Below are positions 38,526 through 50,750 of a stretch of 64,000 nucleotides of DNA, piece after piece (position 1 is the stretch's first letter; each line of letters begins with the position of its first letter). The notes beneath the pieces are model-generated. The model saw nothing but the letters and a program-made list of their open reading frames with translations. It ran no database searches and was not told the origin of the DNA. The stretch comes from Diprion similis (Eukaryota > Arthropoda > Insecta > Hymenoptera > Diprionidae): positions 15,128,001-15,192,000 of the forward strand of contig NC_060112.1 in the NCBI RefSeq assembly GCF_021155765.1, given 5' to 3'. The position numbers and the translations under genes were made by a program.

Positions 38526-40117
38526 ATTTGCAACTCTTTAATAACAGGTATCCGTTTCACTGAATATCTAGAGAATGTTATTCGATACCGTTGAACAGAT
38601 CTTCACAACTCAGGTTTATCAACGCTGTAGTTGTACATATTTACAATTGAACCGATATGTCGAATGTCACTTTATTTGACACATCGCCCACCTACGGCTG
38701 ATGACTAATGCGACCAACATGCATGCATTTGGCGTCAGGGACTTGAGAATCCTACGTTCTGTACTCTCTCTGCGCAGGTATGGTTGACCATCTACGTTCG
38801 TCTCTCTCGTACTTTGATATTTTGTAAGAAATAGAGATACAATTTACGCGCAACGGACGAATGAAAAGGCGCACCCTGTGTTTTGTTCAACGAAGCCGGG
38901 CTCGAGGATGGCTCGAGGCCATTCATTGGTTATCTCTCAACGAATGTACTCACTGATCTATATAAAGTACATATTATTGAAGTACAGAAAACCTTACAGC
39001 TTTCGGTGGGTCGGGCGGGTTTGGGGGTAATGGCAGTTTCCCGTATTATCAACCAAGTAACTGACCACGCCGGTAAGAGAAGTTCTTCATAACCAACAAT
39101 TATCGCGTGCAAGACGCTGGTAACAGACCGTCGTCATTGAGAAATTGAAAAGTTGAGAAAATTCCGTACAAGAAATTTATGCACGGCGAATTTATGCATT
39201 GGGAGAATAGATGTCAATCAAATACACGAACGTGTATCGTTTATATTCACCTGAATATATCAATTCTTTTATAATCCACAGAAGCATCTCTATAAGTGCT
39301 TGAATAAATATAAAAATGAGTAATGAAAATAAATCAATGATAAAGTACGTAGCGAATTAACTAGAATGTAAAATGTGAGTCTTGAGAATTTATTTAAAAT
39401 TTTGTCATTGAGTGATACAACTCTTTGGAAATGTGACGAAAATTAGCTAAAAAAAATTATTTTATCTTCTGTATAATATCGACCTACTTATCAAACCAGA
39501 TTTTTCGTCTCAATTTTTGAAATGCTTGATTACAAAATATTCATTATTGTCAATTCAAGAATCAGTTTGTTGTTAGTTACCAAGAGTTTAGATGTGAAAA
39601 TACGGAATTGTCAAAACGGGTGAGGCAAGACAAAAAACTTGAGCCCAATATTTGCATACACATCGACAGTACTTAATTCAGTTAACAGCAAGTCGATTGC
39701 ATTGCTCAACTCGCTGTTATGACTATTGGAGCTTCAGAATTTTAGCGTGGCTCTTGTGTGCTCATCGTAGCCGCTGCAGCAGGCTAAATTCGCCTCAACC
39801 ACCAAAGTCGGACGAGCGAACGCATCAGCTCGCATCACGCTGTCGTGACATATATGTACGTATTTCCACAACCGATATCAGTTGCTGACTGTAAATCATA
39901 TATATTTTCATTGACGTTCTCTACAAGTATGTGTATATCTATTTCACCTATCACAGAAATACTTATATTCTATTTTTAAACAGGCTGATTTATAACTCAT
40001 GCCTCATCAAATCCAACGTCATCATTTTATTTTGTGATTTCTAATTATTACTCTGGAGGTATCATTTCCAACATTCATTAAACCTGAAGACTGAAAATTT
40101 CTAGTTCAATTAATTAA
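38526..40117. other. SCYL2 upstream region
   Basis: It holds the SCYL2 promoter and 5'UTR (no clear TATA box) and AT-rich sequence up to the first satellite fragment. No gene was recognised. Confidence 0.5.
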
Positions 40118-40300
40118 AAATGACCCCTTCGGATTTGATGGAAATTTGAACGATTTTGGATGGTCCTGGGACCAATTCCGTCATGCGGTACATCGACGTA
40201 ATGTAGCGAGAGGAATCAATTGCGCGCAGCCCGAATACACTGCGAGCAACGGATGAAGAGTGACAGCAAAAACACAGAACTTTCACGGTATTTTCAGAAA
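40118..40300 (+). repeat. Isolated diverged satellite monomer fragment
   Basis: ACCCCTTCGGATTTGATGG, CGACGTAATGTAGCGAGAGG and GAATACACTGCGAGCAAC follow in the same order and spacing as in the satellite monomer further right. About 450 bp of unrelated sequence separates it from the continuous array, so it is an outlying relic. Confidence 0.75.
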
Positions 40301-40779
40301 GGTGGGAAAGGAAAATTGCAAATTCCAAGTGACCAAGTTTCGGATGTATATTCAATATGACATAATTTAAGTACAAGTGCTCAAGTATCAGTGTGTGGTA
40401 ACTTGACAAGCTGACAAATAGAATTGAAGTGAAATACAAATGAAAATATGAAAACATGATTTGACGATACATGAGAAATCGAGGTTTTATACGAGTGAAT
40501 AAGCGTGCAGTATACACTATACTATACAGTGAACACTGTATACATTGTGTCGAAGGAAATATAAAAAATGATATATCAGATAATTTTTATCTTAGTAAAA
40601 ACACATAGTTTAAGTTTCGGCCTGCATAGAGGTACAACAAACCTCTGCTATATAGTATATATAATGATGAAACACATTGTGTTGTCTCTTTTACATGTAA
40701 CACGTATAGAATGAGTAAAACATCAATTCTCATAGGGTTTCCTCTGTATTTCCTTGACTGCTGTCCGCTTGCTTTTCTA

Positions 40780-42290
40780 GATTTCTTGATCGAACGCCTG
40801 GAAGTCCAATTAGTGAAGATGAAGTAAAGCAATTCAAATCCGATACAGGTAATTTTTCGCTCAGAAAAAAGACAGGCTAGACCCTTTGGATTTTTAATGG
40901 AAATGTTGACGTTTTGAGAGAACGCTGGAAACAATTTATTGATCGCCAATATCGCCGTAGTTTTGCAAACGAATTCGATTGCGCGCAGTCCGAATAGGCT
41001 GCGGAAGACGGTTCAGAAGTTACAGCCAGAAAACGAGAGACTTTGTTTTCTACTGCTGGATTTTTCATCGTAACTTCTCTGCCAGTCGTCCTACCCTGTT
41101 TTGCCGGTGTTTTCTGAGTTCCTGGGGGTCCAATTACTCTGGAGATGGTCATGCAAATCGATTCCGAAACAAAAAATTTTCGACTCCGAAAATGACAAAA
41201 AAAAGTAAGGCTAACCCCTTTGAATTTTTGACGTGAATTTTGACGATTTTGGAAAGTGCTGCAATCGATTTGTTAGGGCACTATTCCGACGTAATTTTGC
41301 GAGAGAAATCGATTGAGCGCAGTCCCAATACGTTGCGAGCAATAGCTGAAAAGTTACAGCCGAAAAACTCATGATTTTCATCGTCATTTCTCCGCTGGTG
41401 ATCCTACGCTATTTTTGATGTGTTTTCTGAGTTCCTGGGGGTCCAATTACTCTAGCGGTGGTCATACAGATCGATTCCGAAACAAAAAATTTTCGACTCC
41501 GAAAATGACGAAAAAAGTAAGGCTAACCCCTTTGGATTTTTGACAAAAATTTCGATGATTTTGAAAAGTTCTGCGATCGATTTATTAATGCACTATTCCG
41601 ACGTAATTTTGCGAGAGAAATCGATTGAGCGCAGTCCCAATTCGCTGCGAGCAATAGCTGAAAAGTTACAGCCGAAAAACTCATAATTTTCATCGTCATT
41701 TCTCTGCTGGTGATCCTACGCTATTTTTGATGTGTTTTCTGAGTTCCTGAGGGTCCAATTACTCTAGCGATGGTCATACAAATCGATTCCGGGACAAAAA
41801 ATTTTCGACTCCGAAAATGACGAAAAAAGTAAGGCTAACCCCTTTGGATTTTTGACGAAAATTTCGATGATTCTGAAAAGTGCTGCAATTGATTTATGAG
41901 GGCACTATTCCGACGTAATTTTGCGAAAGAAATCGATTGAGCGCAGTCCCAATACGCTGCAAGCAATAGCTAAAAAGATGCAGCCGAAAAACTCATGATT
42001 TTCATCGTCACTTCTCTGCTAGTGATCCTACGCTATTTTTGATGTGTTTTCTAAGTTCCTGGGGGTCCAATTACTGTAGCGATAGTCATACAAATCGATT
42101 CCGGAACAAAAAATTTTCGACTCCGAAAATGACGAAAAAAGTAAGGCTAACCCCTTTGGATTTTTGACGAAAATTTCGATGATTCTGAGAAGTGCTGCAA
42201 TTGATTTATGAGGGCACTATTCCGACGTGATTTTGCGAGAGGACTCGATTATTCGCAGTCCCAATACGCTGCGAGCAACACCTGCAAAGT
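40780..42290 (+). repeat. Edge of satellite array: about 312-bp diverged monomers
   Basis: About five tandem copies with the landmark GAGTTCCTG at 41116, 41429, 41741, 42053 (as AAGTTCCTG) and 42365, i.e. steps of 313, 312, 312 and 312 bp. The first copy (about 40792-41115) is the most diverged. These monomers carry CCGAAAATGACGAAAAAAG and GAGCGCAGTCCCAAT where the core type has CCAAAAAAAATCC and TAATCGCAGTCCCGAT. The 8-bp length difference lies at that first site. Confidence 0.93.
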
Positions 42291-44880
42291 TAAAGCCGAA
42301 AAACTGCAGATTTCTATCGTCATTTCTCTGCTGCTGGTCCTAGGCTATTTTTCATGTGTTTTCTGAGTTCCTGGGGGTCGAATTAGTCTAATAAGCGTCA
42401 TACGGATCGATTCCCAGACAAAAGATTTTTCGGCCAAGAAAAATCCAAGGCTAACCCCTTTGCATTTTTGGCGACAATTTCGACGACTTTGAAAAGTGCT
42501 GCAATTATTCCTTTAGGGTACTATTCCGACGTGATTTTGCGAGAGGAATCGATTAATCGCAGTCCCGATACGCTGCGAGCAACACCTGCAAAGTTACAGC
42601 CGAAAAACTGCAGATTTTCATCGTCATTTCTCTGCTGCTGGGCCTAGGCTATTTTTCATGTGTTTTCTGAGTTCCTGGGCGTCGAATTAGTCTAAAAAGC
42701 GTCATACGGATCGATTCCCAGACAAAAGATTTTTCGGCCAAAAAAAATCCAAGGCTAACCCCTTTGCATTTTTGGCGAAAATTTCGACGACTTTGAAAAG
42801 TGCTGCAATTAGTTCTTTAGGGTACTATTCCGACGTGATTTTGCGAGAGGAATCGATTATTCGCAGTCCCGATACGCTGCGAGCAACACCTGCAAAGTTA
42901 CAGCCGAAAAACTGCAGATTTTCATCGTCATTTCTCTGCTGCTGGTCCTAGGCTATTTTTCATGTGTTTTCTGAGTTCCTGGGGGTCGAATTAGTCTAAA
43001 AAGCGTCATACGGATCGATTCCCAGACAAAAGATTTTTCGGCCAAAAAAAATCCAAGGCTAACCCCTTTGCATTTTTGGCGAAAATTTCGACAACTTTGG
43101 AAAGTGCTGCAATTAATTCTTGAGGGTACCATTCCGACGTGATTTTGCGAGAGGAATCGATTAATCGCAGTCCCGATACGCTGCCAGCAACACCTGCAAA
43201 GTTACAGCCGAAAAACTGCAGATTTTCATCGTCATTTCTCTGCTGCTGGTCCGAGGCTATTTTTCATGTGTTTTCTGAGTTCCTGGGGGTCGAATTAGTC
43301 TAAAAAGCGTCATACGGATCGATTCCCAGACAAAAGATTTTTCGGCCAAAAAAAATCCAAGGCTAACCCCTTTGCATTTTTGGCGAATATTTCGACAACT
43401 TTGGAAAGTGCTGCAATTAATTCTTTAGGGTACTATTCCGACGTGATTTTGCGAGAGGAATCGATTAATCGCAGTCCCGATACGCTGCGAGCAACACCTG
43501 CAAAGTTACAGCCGAAAAACTGCAGATTTTCATCGTCATTTCTCTGCTGCTGGTCCTAGGCTATTCTTCATGTGTTTTCTGAGTTCCTGGGGGTCGAATT
43601 AGTCTAAAAAGCGTCATACGGATCGATTCCCAGACAAAAGATTTTTCGGCCAAAAAAAATCCAAGGCTAACCCCTTTGCATTTTTGGCGAAAATTTCGAC
43701 GACTTCGAAAAGTGCTGCAATTAATTCTTTAGGGTACTATTCCGACGTGATTTTGCGAGAGGAATCGATTAATCGCAGTCCCGATACGCTGCGAGCAACA
43801 CCTGCAAAGTTACAGCCGAAAAACTGCAGATTTTCATCGTCATTTCTCTGCTGCTGGTCCTAGGCTATTTTTCATGTGTTTTCTGAGTTCCTGGGGGTCG
43901 AATTAGTCTAAAAAGCGTCATACGGATCGATTCCCAGACAAAAGATTTTTCGGCCAAAAAAAATCCAAGGCTAACCCCTTTGCATATTTGGCGAAAATTT
44001 CGACAACTTTGGAAAGTGCTGCAATTAATTCTTTAGGGTACTATTCCGACGTGATTTTGCGAGAGGAATCGATTAATCGCAGTCCCGATACGCTGCGAGC
44101 AACACCTGCAAAGTTACAGCCGAAAAACTGCAGATTTTCATCGTCATTTCTCTGCTGCTGGTCCTAGGCTATTTTTCATGTGTTTTCTGAGTTCCTGGGG
44201 GTCGAATTAGTCTAAAAAGCGTCATACGGATCGATTCCCAGACAAAAGATTTTTCGGCCAAAAAAAATCCAAGGCTAACCCCTTTGCATTTTTGGCGAAA
44301 ATTTCGACAACTTTGGAAAGTGCTGCAATTAATTTTTTAGGGTACTATTCCGACGTGATTTTGCGAGAGGAATCGATTAATCGCAGTCCCGATACGCTGC
44401 GAGCAACACCTGCAAAGTTACAGCCGAAAAACTGCAGATTTTCATCGTCATTTCTCTGCTGCTGGTCCTAGGCTATTTGTCATGTGTTTTCTGAGTTCCT
44501 GGGGGTCGAATTAGTCTAAAAAGCGTCATACGGATCGATTCCCAGACAAAAGATTTTTCGGCCAAAAAAAATCCAAGGCTAACCCCTTTGCATTTTTGGC
44601 GAAAATTTCGACGACTTCGAAAAGTGCTGCAATTAATTCTTTAGGGTACTATTCCGACGTGATTTTGCGAGAGGAATCGATTAATCGCAGTCCCGATACG
44701 CTGCGAGCAACACCTGCAAAGTTACAGCCGAAAAACTGCAGATTTTCATCGTCATTTCTCTGCTGCTGGTCCTAGGCTATTTTTCATGTGTTTTCTGAGT
44801 TCCTGGGGGTCGAATTAGTCTAAAAAGCGTCATACGGATCGATTCCCAGACAAAAGATTTTTCGGCCAAAAAAAATCCAA

Positions 44881-47800
44881 GGCTTACCCCTTTGCATTTT
44901 TGGCGAAAATTTCGACAACTTTGGAAAGTGCTGCAATTAATTTTTTAGGGTACTATTCGGACGTGATTTTGCGAGAGGAATCGATTAATCGCAGTCCCGA
45001 TACGCTGCGAGCAACACCTGCAAAGTTACAGCCGAAAAACTGCAGATTTTCATCGTCATTTCTCTGCTGCTGGGCCTAGGCTATTTTTCATGTGTTTTCT
45101 GAGTTCCTGGGGGTCGAATTAGTCTAAAAAGCGTCATACGGATCGATTCCCAGACAAAAGATTTTTCGGCCAAAAAAAATCCAAGGCTAACCTCTTTGCA
45201 TTTTTGGCGAAAATTTCGACGACTTTGAAAAGTGCTGCAATTGTTTCTTTAGGGTACTATTCCGACGTGATTTTGCGAGAGGAATCGATTAATCGCAGTC
45301 CCGATACGCTGCGAGCAACACCTGCAAAGTTACAGCCGAAAAACTGCAGATTTTCATCGTCATTTCTCTGCTGCTGGTCCTAGGCTATTTTTCATGTGTT
45401 TTCTGAGTTCCTGGGGGTCGAATTAGTCTAAAAAGCGTCATACGGATCGATTCCCAGACAAAAGATTTTTCGGCCAAAAAAAATCCAAGGCTAACCCCTT
45501 TGCATTTTTGGCGAAAATTTCGACAACTTTGGAAAGTGCTGCAATTAATTTTTTAGGGTACTATTCCGACGTGATTTTGCGAGAGGAATCGATTAATCGC
45601 AGTCCCGATACGCTGCGAGCAACACCTGCAAAGTTACAGCCGAAAAACTGCAGATTTTCATCGTCATTTCTCTGCTGCTGGTCCTAGGCTATTTTTCATG
45701 TGTTTTCTGAGTTCCTGGGGGTCGAATTAGTCTAAAAAGCGTCATACGGATCGATTCCCAGACGAAAGATTTTTCGGCAAAAAAAAATCCAAGGCTAACC
45801 CCTTTGCATTTTTGGCGAAAATTTCGACAACTTTGGAAAGTGCTGCAATTAATTCTTTAGGGTACTATTCCGACGTGATTTTGCGAGAGGAATCGATTAA
45901 TCGCAGTCCCGATACGCTGCGAGCAACACCTGCAAAGTTACAGCCGAAAAACTGCAGATTTTCATCGTCATTTCTCTGCTGCTGGTCCTAGGCTATTTTT
46001 CATGTGTTTTCTGAGTTCCTGGGGGTCGAATTAGTCTAAAAAGCGTCATACGGATCGATTCCCAGACAAAAGATTTTTCGGCCAAAAAAAATCCAAGGCT
46101 AACCCCTTTGCATTTTTGGCGAAAATTTCGACAACTTTGGAAAGTGCTGCAATTAATTTTTTAGGGTACTATTCCGACGTGATTTTGCGAGAGGAATCGA
46201 TTAATCGCAGTCCCGATACGCTACGAGCAACACCTGCAAAGTTACAGCCGAAAAACTGCAGATTTTCATCGTCATTTCTCTGCTGCTGGTCCTAGGCTAT
46301 TTTTCATGTGTTTTCTGAGTTCCTGGGGGTCGAATTAGTCTAAAAAGCGTCATACGGATCGATTCCCAGACAAAAGATTTTTCGGCCAAAAAAAATCCAA
46401 GGCTAACCCCTTTGCATTTTTGACGAAAATTTCGACGACTTTGAAAAGTGCTGCAATTGTTTCTTTAGGGTACTATTCCGACGTGATTTTGCGAGAGGAA
46501 TCGATTAATCGCAGTCCCGATACGCTGCGAGCAACACCTGCAAAGTTACAGCCGGAAAACTGCAGATTTTCATCGTCATTTCTCTGCTGCTGGTCCTAGG
46601 CTATTTTTCATGTGTTTTCTGAGTTCCTGGGGGTCGAATTAGTCTAAAAAGCGTCATACGGATCGATTCCCAGACAAAAGATTTTTCGGCCAAAAAAAAT
46701 CCAAGGCTAACCCCTTTGCATTTTTGGCGAAAATTTCGACAACTTTGGAAAGTGCTGCAATTAATTTTTTAGGGTACTATTCCGACGTGATTTTGCGAGA
46801 GGAATCGATTAATCGCAGTCCCGATACGCTGCGAGCAACACCTGCAAAGTTACAGCCGAAAAACTGCAGATTTTCATCGTCATTTCTCTGCTGCTGGTCC
46901 TAGGCTATTTTTCATGTGTTTTCTGAGTTCCTGGGGGTCGAATTAGTCTAAAAAGCGTCATACGGATCGATTCCCAGACAAAAGATTTTTCGGCCAAAAA
47001 AAATCCAAGGCTAACCCCTTTGCATTTTTGGCGAAAATTTCGACGACTTCGAAAAGTGCTGCAATTAATTCTTTAGGGTACTATTCCGACGTGATTTTGC
47101 GAGAGGAATCGATTAATCGCAGTCCCGATACGCTGCGAGCAACACCTGCAAAGTTACAGCCGAAAAACTGCAGATTTTCATCGTCATTTCTCTGCTGCTG
47201 GTCCTAGGCTATTTTTCATGTGTTTTCTGAGTTCCTGGGGGTCGAATTAGTCTAAAAAGCGTCATACGGATCGATTCCCAGACAAAAGATTTTTCGGCCA
47301 AAAAAAATCCAAGGCTTACCCCTTTGCATTTTTGGCGAAAATTTCGACAACTTTGGAAAGTGCTGCAATTAATTTTTTAGGGTACTATTCGGACGTGATT
47401 TTGCGAGAGGAATCGATTAATCGCAGTCCCGATACGCTGCGAGCAACACCTGCAAAGTTACAGCCGAAAAACTGCAGATTTTCATCGTCATTTCTCTGCT
47501 GCTGGTCCTAGGCTATTTTTCATGTGTTTTCTGAGTTCCTGGGGGTCGAATTAGTCTAAAAAGCGTCATACGGATCGATTCCCAGACAAAAGATTTTTCG
47601 GCCAAAAAAAATCCAAGGCTAACCCCTTTGCATTTTTGGCGAAAATTTCGACAACTTTGGAAAGTGCTGCAATTAATTCTTTAGGGTACTATTCCGACGT
47701 GATTTTGCGAGAGGAATCGATTAATCGCAGTCCCGATACGCTGCAAGCAACACCTGCAAAGTTACAGCCGAAAAACTGCAGATTTTCATCGTCATTTCTC

Positions 47801-48530
47801 TGCTGCTGGGCCTAGGCTATTTTTCATGTGTTTTCTGAGTTCCTGGGGGTCGAATTAGTCTAAAAAGCGTCATACGGATCGATTCCCAGACAAAAGATTT
47901 TTCGGCCAAAAAAAATCCAAGGCTAACCTCTTTGCATTTTTGGCGAAAATTTCGACGACTTTGAAAAGTGCTGCAATTGTTTCTTTAGGGTACTATTCCG
48001 ACGTGATTTTGCGAGAGGAATCGATTAATCGCAGTCCCGATACGCTGCGAGCAACACCTGCAAAGTTACAGCCGAAAAACTGCAGATTTTCATCGTCATT
48101 TCTCTGCTGCTGGTCCTAGGCTATTTTTCATGTGTTTTCTGAGTTCCTGGGGGTCGAATTAGTCTAAAAAGCGTCATACGGATCGATTCCCAGACAAAAG
48201 ATTTTTCGGCCAAAAAAAATCCAAGGCTAACCCCTTTGCATTTTTGGCGAAAATTTCGACGACTTCGAAAAGTGCTGCAATTAATTCTTTAGGGTACTAT
48301 TCCGACGTGATTTTGCGAGAGGAATCGATTAATCGCAGTCCCGATACGCTGCGAGCAACACCTGCAAAGTTACAGCCGAAAAACTGCAGATTTTCATCGT
48401 CATTTCTCTGCTGCTGGTCCTAGGCTATTTTTCATGTGTTTTCTGAGTTCCTGGGGGTCGAATTAGTCTAAAAAGCGTCATACGGATCGATTCCCAGACA
48501 AAAGATTTTTCGGCCAAAAAAAATCCAAGG
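44881..48530 (+). repeat. Shorter higher-order periods (8 and 4 monomers) in the left core
   Basis: The variant GGCTTACCCC occurs at 44881, 47313 and 48529, that is 2,432 bp (8 x 304) and 1,216 bp (4 x 304) apart. ATTCGGACG accompanies the first two, with CGG at 44958 and 47390, again exactly 2,432 bp apart. The left core thus shows other block sizes than the 14-mer region. Confidence 0.8.
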
Positions 48531-50750
48531 CTTACCCCTTTGCATTTTTGGCGAAAATTTCGACAACTTTGGAAAGTGCTGCAATTAATTTTTTAGGGTA
48601 CTATTCCGACGTGATTCTGCGAGAGGAATCGATTAATCGCAGTCCCGATACGCTGCGAGCAACACCTGCAAAGTTACAGCCGAAAAACTGCAGATTTTCA
48701 TCGTCATTTCTCTGCTGCTGGTCCTAGGCTATTTTTCATGTGTTTTCTGAGTTCCTGGGGGTCGAATTAGTCTAAAAAGCGTCATACGGATCGATTCCCA
48801 GACAAAAGATTTTTCGGCCAAAAAAAATCCAAGGCTAACCCCTTTGCATTTTTGGCGAAAATTTCGACAACTTTGGAAAGTGCTGCAATTAATTCTTTAG
48901 GGTACTATTCCGACGTGATTTTGCGAGAGGAATCGATTAATCGCAGTCCCGATACGCTGCGAGCAACACCTGCAAAGTTACAGCCGAAAAACTGCAGATT
49001 TTCATCGTCATTTCCCTGCTGCTGGGCCTAGGCTATTTTTCATGTGTTTTCTGAGTTCCTGGGGGTCGAATTAGTCTAAAAAGCGTCATACGGATCGATT
49101 CCCAGACAAAAGATTTTTCGGCCAAAAAAAATCCAAGGCTAACCCCTTTGCATTTTTGGCGAAAATTTCGACAACTTTGGAAAGTGCTGCAATTAATTTT
49201 TTAGGGTACTATTCCGACGTGATTTTGCGAGAGGAATCGATTAATCGCAGTCCCGATACGCTGCGAGCAACACCTGCAAAGTTACAGCCGAAAAACTGCA
49301 GATTTTCATCGTCATTTCTCTGCTGCTGGTCCTAGGCTATTTTTCATGTGTTTTCTGAGTTCCTGGGGGTCGAATTAGTCTAAAAAGCGTCATACGGATC
49401 GATTCCCAGACAAAAGATTTTTCGGCAAAAAAAAATCCAAGGCTAACCCCTTTGCATTTTTGGCGAAAATTTCGACAACTTTGGAAAGTGCTGCAATTAA
49501 TTCTTTAGGGTACTATTCCGACGTGATTTTGCGAGAGGAATCGATTAATCGCAGTCCCGATACGCTGCGAGCAACACCTGCAAAGTTACAGCCGAAAAAC
49601 TGCAGATTTTCATCGTCATTTCTCTGCTGCTGGTCCTAGGCTATTTTTCATGTGTTTTCTGAGTTCCTGGGGGTCGAATTAGTCTAAAAAGCGTCATACG
49701 GATCGATTCCCAGACAAAAGATTTTTCGGCCAAAAAAAATCCAAGGCTAACCCCTTTGCATTTTTGGCGAAAATTTCGACAACTTTGGAAAGTGCTGCAA
49801 TTAATTTTTTAGGGTACTATTCCGACGTGATTTTGCGAGAGGAATCGATTAATCGCAGTCCCGATACGCTGCGAGCAACACCTGCAAAGTTACAGCCGAA
49901 AAACTGCAGATTTTCATCGTCATTTCTCTGCTGCTGGTCCTAGGCTATTTTTCCTGTGTTTTCCGAGTTCCTGGGGGTCGAATTAGTCTAAAAAGCGTCA
50001 TACGGATCGATTTCCAGACAAAAGATTTTTCGGCCAAAAAAAATCCAAGGCTAACCCCTTTGCATTTTTGGCGAAAATTTCGACGACTTTGAAAAGTGCT
50101 GCAATTGTTTCTTTAGGGTACTATTCCGACGTGATTTTGCGAGAGGAATCGATTAGTCGCAGTCCCGATACGCTGCGAGCAACACCTGCAAAGTTACAGC
50201 CGAAAAACTGCAGATTTTCATCGTCATTTCTCTGCTGCTGGTCCTAGGCTATTTTTCATGTGTTTTCTGAGTTCCTGGGGGTCGAATTAGTCTAAAAAGC
50301 GTCATACGGATCGATTCCCAGACAAAAGATTTTTCGGCCAAAAAAAATCCAAGGCTAACCCCTTTGCATTTTTGGCGAAAATTTCGACAACTTTGGAAAG
50401 TGCTGCAATTAATTTTTTAGGGTACTATTCCGACGTGATTTTGCGAGAGGAATCGATTAATCGCAGTCCCGATACGCTGCGAGCAACACCTGCAAAGTTA
50501 CAGCCGAAAAACTGCAGATTTTCATCGTCATTTCTCTGCTGCTGGTCCTAGGCTATTTTTCATGTGTTTTCTGAGTTCCTGGGGGTCGAATTAGTCTAAA
50601 AAGCGTCATACGGATCGATTCCCAGACAAAAGATTTTTCGGCAAAAAAAAATCCAAGGCTAACCCCTATGCATTTTTGGCGAAAATTTCGACAACTTTGG
50701 AAAGTGCTGCAATTAATTCTTTAGGGTACTATTCCGACGTGATTTTGCGA

